Of a stretch of DNA of 7,856 nucleotides, positions 1 to 5,859 are shown piece by piece. Every line of letters starts with the position of its first letter. Positions within the stretch are counted from its first letter, which is position 1. The DNA lies in assembly GCA_019237515.1 (NCBI GenBank), contig JAFAGX010000565.1, forward strand, positions 1-7,856, given 5' to 3'. The position numbers and the translations under genes were made by a program. Under the pieces are notes generated by a model. The model was not told where the DNA came from. It saw only the letters and a program-made list of their open reading frames with translations, and did not search any database. This DNA comes from Acidobacteriaceae bacterium. Its GTDB lineage: Bacteria; Acidobacteriota; Terriglobia; Terriglobales; SbA1.

Positions 1-1139
1 GCGATCCCGAAACGGTTTCTATCTTGCCGGATGGTCAAGGTACAGGCGATATCCAATTGCAGGTTAGTGGCGCGGGTGGCACGATCCGAGATATTCCGAT
101 CAGCGCCGGAAACAATGACACCCTGGCAGCACTCGCCGGTTATATCAACAGTCAAAATACGCAGAACAACTGGGGAGTAACCGCAACGGTAGTTCAAGAT
201 TCCGGCGGGTATCACTTGGTGATCACGAGCCAGGCCAAAGGACCAGCAGGAGCATTGGCTTTCAATGCAAATAACACCAATCTCACTGCGACTAACAACC
301 CCGCGATGAACCTGAAATTTGAAGTGCCCGTCGGGGGGACAAATGCGAATTTGACGGTGGACGAAATTCCTTTTTCCAGTACGACAAACACAGTCAACGG
401 TGCGATCCCGGGAGTTACTCTGAACCTGGTGAGCGCGGAGCCGGATGTTCCCTTGCAGCTGGCGGTCAGTCCGGATACAACGCAGGCCACCAATGCAGTC
501 AACACTTTTATTACCGCCTACAACGCCTTGATCACTGCCATCAATCAGCAATTCACCGTGAATACCACGACGAATACTGAAGGCCCACTGGGATCTGACA
601 GCTCACTGCGGCAATTGCAATCCAGTCTTCTGAACGATATATCCTTTTCACCCCCCGGCAGCAACAACCTTGTGAACCTGGTCTCATTGGGCATCACGAC
701 AAATGACGATGGGACGTTAACCTTAGGGACTGCGCCCGACGGCAGAACCTTGAACGATCTGCTCAGCAGCGACCCCGGCGCAGTTCAGGCTTTTTTCCAG
801 AACACAGCCAACACCGGTTTTGCGAACAATTTTCATAAAGACCTGACCAGTCTGACCGATCCAAGTCAGGGCATTCTCAACCTGGATCTGGCGCAAAACA
901 ATACGGAGCAGACGAATTTAGGGGATGACATTAGCAACCTGCAAGGTCGATTGGCGACTCAGAAGCAGCAACTCATTAACGAATTCAGCCAGGTAAACGC
1001 GACCTTGGAGGAGTACCCGTACCTGCTGGCGGAAATCACGGCGCAGTTAGGCAACATCCTGCCGACCTCTTCGAATACTTCACCCAGTCAGGGCTCCATT
1101 ACGAGTTCGAGCTCGAGCTCATCGAGTTCAACATCATGA
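1..1139 (+). CDS. fliD: Flagellar filament cap protein FliD (hook-associated protein 2), 5' end missing
   Basis: FliD forms the cap at the filament tip and folds exported flagellin subunits into place; it acts outside the cell. The reading frame is open from position 3 to the TGA at 1137-1139, about 378 residues, and continues beyond the window edge. A TTG at 24 is an internal codon rather than a start. The N-terminal FliD domain is mostly absent. The visible part begins near a flagellin-IN type motif (TLAALAGYINSQ, then GVTATVVQDSGGYHLVITS) and continues into the FliD C-terminal domain. It ends in a coiled-coil helix (LQGRLATQKQQLINEFSQVNATLEEY), as in the family. After this comes a low-complexity tail with nine consecutive serines. 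No cysteine is present in the visible part. The stop overlaps the fliS start (ATGA), which suggests translational coupling. The promoter lies outside the window. Confidence 0.93.
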   Translation, partial: DPETVSILPDGQGTGDIQLQVSGAGGTIRDIPISAGNNDTLAALAGYINSQNTQNNWGVTATVVQDSGGYHLVITSQAKGPAGALAFNANNTNLTATNNPAMNLKFEVPVGGTNANLTVDEIPFSSTTNTVNGAIPGVTLNLVSAEPDVPLQLAVSPDTTQATNAVNTFITAYNALITAINQQFTVNTTTNTEGPLGSDSSLRQLQSSLLNDISFSPPGSNNLVNLVSLGITTNDDGTLTLGTAPDGRTLNDLLSSDPGAVQAFFQNTANTGFANNFHKDLTSLTDPSQGILNLDLAQNNTEQTNLGDDISNLQGRLATQKQQLINEFSQVNATLEEYPYLLAEITAQLGNILPTSSNTSPSQGSITSSSSSSSSSTS

Positions 1140-1591
1140 GTGACGCTCGTAGCTTTTATCGCGAAGCTGCCGTCCGCGGCGCCAGCCCCGTACAGCTGGT
1201 GATTCTGTTGTATGAGCAAGTTGTGGAGGACTTGCGGCGAGCCGTTCGGGCAATCGATGAACATCGAATTGAAGAACGCACCCGTGCGATCAATCACGCC
1301 ATTTTGATTGTCGGCCACCTGCAGAACAAATTGAATCACGAAGCGGGAGGCGAAGTTGCCCGGAACCTGGAACGCTTTTATGAAGTCAACCGGCAAAAGT
1401 TGTTGGAAGCTCAAGCGCGCGTCTCCAAGGAAGTTATTGTTGAACTAATTGATCTGTGGTTGGGCTTGCGTAATGTTTGGTCAGTGGTCGAACGGAAAGA
1501 AGGTGCGCCAGCGGCACCGCCAACCAATTCAGTTGTGCCGGAGACATCAACGCAGGATGAGCAGAATAGGCACGCCGATTGGAAGGGCTAA
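1136..1591 (+). CDS. fliS: Flagellar export chaperone FliS
   Basis: FliS is a cytoplasmic four-helix chaperone that binds the C-terminus of flagellin, prevents premature polymerisation and delivers it to the export gate. The family signature is clear: an early aromatic and helical segment (ARSFYREAAVRGASPVQLVILLYEQVVEDLRRA), then a helix with NHAILIVGHLQNKLNHEAGGEVARNLERFYEVNRQKLLEA, then the VIVELIDLWLGLRNVWSVV helix. The core ends near residue 123. A Pro/Ala/Thr-rich tail of about 28 residues makes the 151-residue protein longer than the usual 125-135. The ATG overlaps the fliD stop by 4 nt and has no strong Shine-Dalgarno sequence of its own, so coupling to fliD translation is likely. The order fliD-fliS is standard. 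Confidence 0.94.
   Translation: MSDARSFYREAAVRGASPVQLVILLYEQVVEDLRRAVRAIDEHRIEERTRAINHAILIVGHLQNKLNHEAGGEVARNLERFYEVNRQKLLEAQARVSKEVIVELIDLWLGLRNVWSVVERKEGAPAAPPTNSVVPETSTQDEQNRHADWKG
1581..1587 (+). promoter_or_regulatory. Ribosome binding site for the gene after fliS
   Basis: GGAAGGG lies inside the last codons of fliS, 6 nt before a TTG at 1594. It favours TTG 1594 over TTG 1579 as the start of the next gene, because 1579 would place the start upstream of this site. Confidence 0.55.
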
Positions 1592-1593
1592 CG

Positions 1594-1947
1594 TTGAAGT
1601 GCAAAGTCGAGGACCTCAGGTCAGCCAATGAGTACTTAAGCGCGATTTTAAAGCGCTGGCAATCTTCGCCTGCGCTTACCGGTTCCCACACAGCACGAGA
1701 GTTCCACTCCCTGCGCGCCGGATTATCCCGCGCTGCAAGATGCGTCGAAGAGCTGTCCCTGCACTCGGAATCAAGTCCGCAAATAACTGAGGCCATCGCT
1801 GATCACGGCAAAGTGCTTCAGCAATTGGCGAAGATGCTGCCCGCGTTTCGTGTAGGTCTCGAAGCGCGTAAAGCTCGTCTGCAAGCCGACCTGGATCATA
1901 TGGAGAGGACGGCGGTTTGGATCGCCGCTAGCCTCGGAATCCGCTAG
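1594..1947 (+). CDS. Small helical protein of unknown function in the fliT position
   Basis: I do not recognise this 117-residue protein by sequence. It starts with TTG 2 nt after the fliS stop, behind a good Shine-Dalgarno sequence, and ends at TAG 1945-1947. It has no signal peptide or membrane segment. The sequence reads as amphipathic helices throughout: KVEDLRSANEYLSAILKRW, then REFHSLRAGLSRAARCVEEL, then a long charged helix (VLQQLAKMLPAFRVGLEARKARLQADLDHMERTAVW). Size, helicity and position directly after fliD-fliS resemble FliT, the FliD chaperone, which is very divergent between phyla. A FliT-like role is therefore an inference from context only. A second TTG at 1579 would add five residues and overlap fliS. 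Tight packing supports membership in the fliD operon. Confidence 0.7.
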   Translation: MKCKVEDLRSANEYLSAILKRWQSSPALTGSHTAREFHSLRAGLSRAARCVEELSLHSESSPQITEAIADHGKVLQQLAKMLPAFRVGLEARKARLQADLDHMERTAVWIAASLGIR

Positions 1948-1973
1948 AAGACCACCCTGCTGTTCCGTTGCAA

Positions 1974-2867
1974 TTACTTCAGATAGTCAAAAAGGCTGTT
2001 CTTGGGCATCTTACCAATTGCGTCGAGGGTAGCGTTGATAGCGGTCTCGTCGCTCGCTAATTGGCTGGCAACCGCAGCCATGTCAGCTCCAGCGACAGTA
2101 TTCTCCTGCTGACTTAGATTGATTTTTTCACTGCTGAGGAAAGCCTGCTGGCTCTGCGCCTGATTCATAGCGTTTCCGTAGAACACGCGCTGCTGCGTGA
2201 CACAGTTGTAGGCATTCGTGACTTCGGCAACCGCATCACCAGCGCCGTTGTTGTTGTCCAACGCGGTGATCAGGTCGTTGATGGACTGAAACACATCTGC
2301 TCCCGGGGCATTGAATATCTGAGATCCGGGTAGATTTACCTGAACTTGGTAGCCGCTACCGATGCTTACAAGGTTTGTACCCATGTTCCCATGGTAGCTA
2401 ACGCCGGAGGTTGAATTAGGGTCCGCGACATAAGGTTCGACTTCTGCAGTGCCGGCGAAAAGGTACTGGCCTTGGTAGGTAGTGTTCGCGAGACCTATCA
2501 ATTGCTTCTGGATTCCGCTGAGTTCGGCCGAAATGGCAGCCCTGTCGGAATCAGATAACGTTCCGTTCGCGCCCTCTACCCCTAAACTGATGGCGCGCTG
2601 AAGCACGGTAACGACGGAACTTAATGTCGAATCTGCCGTCGAAAGCTGGCCGTTGATGCTGCCAATACTTTGCTGGTAAGAGTCGTTCTGGCTGCTGGCA
2701 TTCTCGATTTCCACCATTTGCGCGGCGGCAGCTGGATTATCAGAAGGCTTGTTGACGGTCGTGCCACTACCCATTTCCAGAGTAGCGGTGTTTTGCTGCT
2801 GCTGTAAATTTCCCAGCGCAGCCAATAGATCGGGCATCGGATACGGATTCACTCTTATGCTGCTCAT
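1974..2867 (-). CDS. flgL: Flagellar hook-filament junction protein FlgL (HAP3)
   Basis: FlgL is the second junction protein, assembled after FlgK and before the filament; it is exported by the flagellar type III apparatus. The 297-residue length is close to the usual ~300. The N-terminal helix region has the family pattern (SIRVNPYPMPDLLAALGNLQQQQ, then MGSGTTVNKPSDNPAAAAQM). TTYQGQYLFAGT near residues 129-140 is a typical FlgL segment. The C-terminal D0/D1 helices (SQQENTVAGADMAAVASQLA, ending NSLFDYLK) are the classic FlgL ending. One cysteine, C222, is present, which is uncommon in extracellular flagellar proteins. The ATG overlaps the flgK stop by 4 nt and has no strong ribosome site, implying coupling. 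It is the last gene of the minus-strand operon, and no fliW or csrA follows it. Confidence 0.94.
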   Translation of the reverse strand: MSSIRVNPYPMPDLLAALGNLQQQQNTATLEMGSGTTVNKPSDNPAAAAQMVEIENASSQNDSYQQSIGSINGQLSTADSTLSSVVTVLQRAISLGVEGANGTLSDSDRAAISAELSGIQKQLIGLANTTYQGQYLFAGTAEVEPYVADPNSTSGVSYHGNMGTNLVSIGSGYQVQVNLPGSQIFNAPGADVFQSINDLITALDNNNGAGDAVAEVTNAYNCVTQQRVFYGNAMNQAQSQQAFLSSEKINLSQQENTVAGADMAAVASQLASDETAINATLDAIGKMPKNSLFDYLK

Positions 2868-4261
2868 ACGGTCAACGTATTCATATTGATCACAGTAAAC
2901 AGGAGATTATTAATCGTGGTGACCACCTGGGCTGCGGCATCAAAAGCGTTTTGGTACTGCACCATGTTGGCCGCTTCCTCATTCAGAGAAACTCCGGAAA
3001 TGCTCCCACGCTGGTCTTGCAACTGATTCAGGATCAATTTCGAAGAATCGAGTTCAGCGGAAGCGTTTGAGACATCGTTGCCAACTTCGTAAACGATATT
3101 GGAGTAGTAGTCGGTCGGGTTCTGTCCGTTCGCAATCGATTTGTTTTGCACCGCTGAAAGATTTGCAAGATTGCCATTGCTGCCTGAAGCAGTACTGTCG
3201 GAGCTGGCGGCTATCAGAGACGGGTCGGAGATTGCGACCGCCATGCTCGAGGCCGCGCCGACGCCTGACGGGGGTGGTGTATTGAAGATGTTGCCGCCTG
3301 CTTGCAACGTACTGTTTCCATTCGGAAGCAATGTGTAGCCCTGTGCATTGGCGCTGTTAATGTTGTTGGCCAAACCAGCCGCGAGAGTGTCCAAATTCGA
3401 GAGCAAGTTCGGTAGCGTCTGGTCACGCACCTGAATCACTCCGGCCAATTCGCCGGAACTCAACTTCGAAGTGATATCAATGCCCTGCGCATATACATCC
3501 TGCATGCCGGAGTTGTTGCTCTGTGTAGTCAAGGCAAAGCTCTGTCCGCCAACCACCAGCGCAGTGCCGTTTGCCGTGGTCAGAGTCAGGCCGTTGTCGC
3601 TTTGGATTTCGGAGACGTCGACCAGGTTCGATAGTTGTCCGATGAGAACATCGCGCTGGTCAACCAAGGCGCTCGCGTCCTGATTGACGCCTTGTAGCTG
3701 GCTGATCTGGGTATTCAAACTGGCGATTTGCCCCGTGAGAACGTTGATCTGGCTGACATCCTGGCACACCTGTAAGTCGAGACTCGAGCGCTGCTGATTG
3801 AGATTATTGGAAGCATTATTGAATGCGGTTGCCATGTTGTGCGCGGCTGTCAGTACCCCCTGGCGCAATGACAAATTGGTTGGATCCGTCGAGAGCTGAT
3901 TCAAGCTGTTGAAGAAATTTGAGATTTGCGTACCAATGTCGCTGTTGCTTGAAGTGAACTGTACTTGCGCCTGCTGCATCGCCGTGGAAAATGCAGTGAG
4001 TTGGCCTTGCTGTTGGGTCTCCTCTTGTATGCGCAGCTGCAAAATCGAGTCTCGCAGGCTTTGCAACTTTTCCAGCGATACCCCGGTCCCATAAGTAATA
4101 GAGCCGATGGCGACCGGATCGTTTTCCGCGAGAACGGGTTGTTGCCTGGAATATCCGGGAGTATTGGCGTTGGCCACATTATTGGTGGTCGCATCCAGGG
4201 CACCTTCCTCGGCTCCCATCGCACCCGTGGCAATCGACATGATCCCTAATAGACTAGACAT
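2864..4261 (-). CDS. flgK: Flagellar hook-filament junction protein FlgK (HAP1)
   Basis: FlgK is the first junction protein on the hook, exported and placed under FlgL and the filament. The N-terminus (MSSLLGIMSIATGAMGAEEGALDATTNNVANANTPGYSRQQP) carries the rod/hook-type N-domain with the NNVANANTPGYSRQ signature. A long helical region follows (about residues 60-200; INVLTGQIASLNTQISQLQ, then DASALVDQRDVLIGQLSNLVDV, a FlgK hallmark). The C-terminal helix GVSLNEEAANMVQYQNAFDAAAQVVTTINNLLFTVI is the standard flagellar C-domain. The protein is 465 residues, shorter than the 547 of E. coli, as expected for a small variable domain. I start it at ATG 4261, because GGGGGGA sits 5 nt before it; the upstream in-frame ATG at 4267 touches that tract. 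A lone cysteine (C166 from this start) is unusual. Confidence 0.95.
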   Translation of the reverse strand: MSSLLGIMSIATGAMGAEEGALDATTNNVANANTPGYSRQQPVLAENDPVAIGSITYGTGVSLEKLQSLRDSILQLRIQEETQQQGQLTAFSTAMQQAQVQFTSSNSDIGTQISNFFNSLNQLSTDPTNLSLRQGVLTAAHNMATAFNNASNNLNQQRSSLDLQVCQDVSQINVLTGQIASLNTQISQLQGVNQDASALVDQRDVLIGQLSNLVDVSEIQSDNGLTLTTANGTALVVGGQSFALTTQSNNSGMQDVYAQGIDITSKLSSGELAGVIQVRDQTLPNLLSNLDTLAAGLANNINSANAQGYTLLPNGNSTLQAGGNIFNTPPPSGVGAASSMAVAISDPSLIAASSDSTASGSNGNLANLSAVQNKSIANGQNPTDYYSNIVYEVGNDVSNASAELDSSKLILNQLQDQRGSISGVSLNEEAANMVQYQNAFDAAAQVVTTINNLLFTVINMNTLTV

Positions 4262-4263
4262 GC

Positions 4264-4719
4264 TCATCCCCCCGAATGCTCTACCGCAGATTCCGGCTTG
4301 GGTCGCATGGCAACGTAAGTAAGCCCCGAGTTGTTTAAGACTCGGCAGAATATATTGATAGTCCGTTGTGCCCGCCGCAACAGTGCACCATACCTGCGAT
4401 TTAACTCAGCTACTTGTTTCTCCAGGCTCCGTAATTCGGCTGCCAACGCACTCTGGCGTGCATTGGCAAGAGTCGTTTGGCTCACAGGATCGCCGCAGCC
4501 GGAAATCCGGGCGATCTGATCTGGTGAGAATTCGCACGCAACCTGCCGCAGTTGCTGGCAGAGATTCTGCTGAGTTTTGGTTTGAAGTTGAATTTCGGCG
4601 CAATTCGGACGCTGCAGGCCAATTTGAGCGTGCTCCAGAGAGCTGGCGAGTAGGCGTAACAAGTTAATCCGTTGTTCCAATAGCTCAGTGATGCCATCCG
4701 TGTTCATGACGGGATTCAC
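4264..4719 (-). CDS. flgN: FlgN-like flagellar export chaperone
   Basis: FlgN is a cytoplasmic helical chaperone that binds FlgK and FlgL and brings them to the export machinery. This 151-residue protein has weak primary similarity to FlgN, as is normal for the family. It shows the expected layout: an N-terminal helix (GITELLEQRINLLRLLASSLEHAQIGLQ), a central region, and a long helical hairpin (LANARQSALAAELRSLEKQVAELNRRYGALLRRAQRTINIF) ahead of a tail. The call rests on this pattern together with its place directly before flgK and flgL. It starts with GTG 4719, whose first bases overlap the stop of the small upstream ORF (GTGA). An ATG at 4707 would give four fewer residues. The stop lies 2 nt before the flgK start used here. 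Confidence 0.78.
   Translation of the reverse strand: MNPVMNTDGITELLEQRINLLRLLASSLEHAQIGLQRPNCAEIQLQTKTQQNLCQQLRQVACEFSPDQIARISGCGDPVSQTTLANARQSALAAELRSLEKQVAELNRRYGALLRRAQRTINIFCRVLNNSGLTYVAMRPKPESAVEHSGG
4267..4273 (-). promoter_or_regulatory. Ribosome binding site deciding the flgK start
   Basis: The minus strand reads GGGGGGA here, 5 nt before ATG 4261. The alternative ATG at 4267 overlaps the site, so it would have no spacing. The MSSL N-terminus that results matches the usual start of FlgK proteins. Confidence 0.5.
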
Positions 4720-4892
4720 GCCAAGCTGTCAATCTGGTGCTGCCGGGTTCCGGAGTTTTCGGCAGCACCGATATCGCTGGACTGGGCGGTTGCTTTGCGC
4801 CGCGGCGCTGGAGGCGCGTCCCGTCGCCGTTCATCTCCTAATACCGGCAAACGTATCGGCGCTTCCACGCGTTCAGCTCCGATCTCACTCAT
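4716..4892 (-). CDS. Small ORF (58 residues) between flgM and flgN, translationally coupled
   Basis: Reading the minus strand between flgM and flgN gives ATG 4892 to TGA 4716, a 58-residue product. It begins MSEIGAERVEAPIRLPVLGD, passes through a basic Arg/Pro-rich stretch (ERRRDAPPAPRRK), and ends RQHQIDSLA. It has no cysteine, signal peptide or membrane helix and looks largely disordered. Three signs favour a real gene. AAGGA lies 5 nt before the ATG. The ORF fills almost all of the 191-nt gap, beginning 18 nt after the flgM stop. Its TGA overlaps the flgN GTG start in the same 4-nt style as other junctions in this operon. I do not recognise the product. It could be a small regulator or partner of the late flagellar genes, or a leader that only couples translation. 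Confidence 0.55.
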   Translation of the reverse strand: MSEIGAERVEAPIRLPVLGDERRRDAPPAPRRKATAQSSDIGAAENSGTRQHQIDSLA

Positions 4893-4897
4893 GCTTA

Positions 4898-4902
4898 TCC
4901 TT
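4898..4902 (-). promoter_or_regulatory. Ribosome binding site for the 58-residue ORF
   Basis: The minus strand reads AAGGA, 5 nt before ATG 4892, within the 18-nt gap after flgM. Confidence 0.5.
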
Positions 4903-4910
4903 GAATGTTC

Positions 4911-5204
4911 TTAACCTTTACTAACAGTCATGTAGGCGAGAAGAGCCTCCGCCGTCTGCTCGGGGCTTACCGAATAGGTCCCGTCGTGAATGGCCGCGGA
5001 AAGGGCAGCAACCCGGTTCTGCCTGATTTCAGGCTGCTGAGTAGCAATCGCGGACAGCGTTTCCGCGCGCCCGTAATCCGACGAGAAGGTGGTAACGTCG
5101 CCGCTATTCGCAGCTTTAGGGGCGTCGGTCGAGAGCCGAATCGAGTTGGTGGTCTCCGCTAAGTCACGGGCTTGCTGCACTCCGGAATTTAAGTCAATTC
5201 TCAT
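4911..5204 (-). CDS. flgM: Anti-sigma-28 factor FlgM
   Basis: FlgM binds FliA (sigma-28) and keeps late flagellar genes off until the hook is finished. It is then secreted through the flagellum, freeing FliA. The product is 97 residues, the usual size. The N-terminal half is disordered and polar ([20 protein letters not shown], then Ser/Thr/Asp-rich to about residue 45). The C-terminal half has the FlgM binding motif: [32 protein letters not shown], matching the family pattern of R-V-x-x-L-x-x-A-I-x-x-G-x-Y-x-V followed by a helix. The frame is open further upstream to 5297, but ATG 5204 is chosen because GAGGGGG lies 5 nt before it and the sequence upstream does not resemble FlgM. A sigma-28 promoter lies 36-62 nt upstream. 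It is the first gene of the flgM-orf-flgN-flgK-flgL unit. Confidence 0.9.
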   Translation of the reverse strand: MRIDLNSGVQQARDLAETTNSIRLSTDAPKAANSGDVTTFSSDYGRAETLSAIATQQPEIRQNRVAALSAAIHDGTYSVSPEQTAEALLAYMTVSKG

Positions 5205-5209
5205 CACAG

Positions 5210-5216
5210 CCCCCTC
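5210..5216 (-). promoter_or_regulatory. Ribosome binding site of flgM
   Basis: The minus strand reads GAGGGGG with 5 nt to ATG 5204. This is the strongest ribosome site in the operon, in keeping with flgM being its first gene, and it decides the start against the longer open frame. Confidence 0.65.
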
Positions 5217-5239
5217 GTCTACTATTCCCTGCAATTTAG

Positions 5240-5266
5240 GTATCGGCAGCAAATTAAAAAGCTTTA
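5240..5266 (-). promoter_or_regulatory. Sigma-28 (FliA) promoter of the flgM operon
   Basis: On the minus strand the -35 element TAAA (5263-5266) is followed by exactly 15 nt (5248-5262) and then GCCGATAC (5240-5247). The enterobacterial FliA consensus is TAAA-N15-GCCGATAA, so the match is 11 of 12 conserved positions with ideal spacing. Initiation would fall roughly 25-30 nt before the flgM ATG, leaving room for the ribosome site. Only the match and its position are seen; activity is inferred. The promoter would place flgM, the small ORF, flgN, flgK and flgL under FliA, so FlgM would limit its own synthesis. Confidence 0.8.
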
Positions 5267-5433
5267 ATCCCTTTGACCTGACCAAACCGTCGCTCATACG
5301 AAGTCAACTGCGGATCGCGTGGTCTGGGACAGCCATTTGCCTTTTTTGCTCTTTTGGCCGATTTTGTGGCCTTCCGGGGTTGCTCTCGAATCTCGCTCGT
5401 GCTAGAAACGCAGCAGGGAGTTGTTTGGAGCGT

Positions 5434-5859
5434 ATGGCAACTGGCTCCGGAGCTCGAATTAGCCCTCGGATGAAACCTACCTCGAAGCTGGGGACCACCG
5501 CCGACGTGGTCATTCCGGAGAAGCTTTATTTCCGAATAGGGGAAGTAGCCGAGTTGTGCCGCTTGCCCGCCTACGTACTTCGGTTCTGGGAAACGGAATT
5601 TTCCCAGCTCAAGCCGGTAAAGAGCAGCACCGGGCAGCGCATGTATCGACACAAGGATGTGGAGAGTGTGCTTCACATCAAGAAGCTGCTCTATGAGGAA
5701 GGTTTTACCATTGCGGGAGCGCGCCAGCAGTTACGGGCAGAAAATAAAGGTGAGAAAAAACAGAGCCCGTTACCATTTCCGGAGCGCCCCGTTTCAGATC
5801 TGAAACAAATCCGCGAAGGCCTCCGGGAAATCCTTACCATCATTACCACCCGGCACTAG
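5434..5859 (+). CDS. MerR-family transcriptional regulator
   Basis: This is a DNA-binding protein of the MerR type: a winged helix-turn-helix followed by a helical tail. The domain begins at [26 protein letters not shown] (helix-turn-helix plus wing start) and continues through [42 protein letters not shown], all standard MerR features. The C-terminal part is short and polar ([23 protein letters not shown]). No metal-binding cysteine pair or effector domain follows, so the ligand is unknown. The start is uncertain. ATG 5434 has GGAG only 3 nt upstream and gives 141 residues; ATG 5470 gives 129 residues but has no ribosome site. The frame is open back to 5089, but that part overlaps flgM on the other strand and is not protein-like. 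Targets are not evident. The gene is divergent from flgM and could bind the shared intergenic region, which is speculation. Confidence 0.87.
   Translation: MATGSGARISPRMKPTSKLGTTADVVIPEKLYFRIGEVAELCRLPAYVLRFWETEFSQLKPVKSSTGQRMYRHKDVESVLHIKKLLYEEGFTIAGARQQLRAENKGEKKQSPLPFPERPVSDLKQIREGLREILTIITTRH

Larger units (their letters stand above)
5205..5433. other. Divergent intergenic region between flgM and the MerR-type gene
   Basis: The flgM side holds the FliA promoter and ribosome site. The MerR-gene side shows only a weak candidate vegetative promoter on the plus strand (TTGACC at 5273-5278, 16 nt, CATACG at 5295-5300). It also has a T-rich stretch around 5340-5370 with a small GGCC/GGCC inverted repeat. 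I see no tRNA, no convincing terminator and no further gene in it. Confidence 0.5.

Noticed and set aside
1924..1947. Direct repeat CCGCTAG (1924-1930 and 1941-1947) at the end of the gene after fliS
   Set aside because: Seven bases inside coding sequence, no inverted arrangement and no mobile-element context; expected by chance.
5205..5297. Upstream extension of the FlgM frame to 5297
   Set aside because: It would run across the FliA promoter and add 31 residues not seen in FlgM. ATG 5204 has GAGGGGG at good spacing.
5338..5375. Possible plus-strand FliA promoter or terminator in the T-rich stretch with GCCGATTT and GGCC repeats
   Set aside because: No TAAA lies 15 nt upstream of GCCGATTT. 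The GGCC-N8-GGCC stem is only 4 bp with no T-run directly after it.
5089..5433. Upstream extension of the MerR-type frame
   Set aside because: It overlaps flgM on the opposite strand, has cysteine-rich non-protein-like composition, and MerR proteins start close to the helix-turn-helix.
5254..5676. 140-codon open frame on the minus strand opposite the MerR-type gene and the flgM promoter
   Set aside because: It overlaps the conserved MerR helix-turn-helix on the other strand and the FliA promoter; no protein features.
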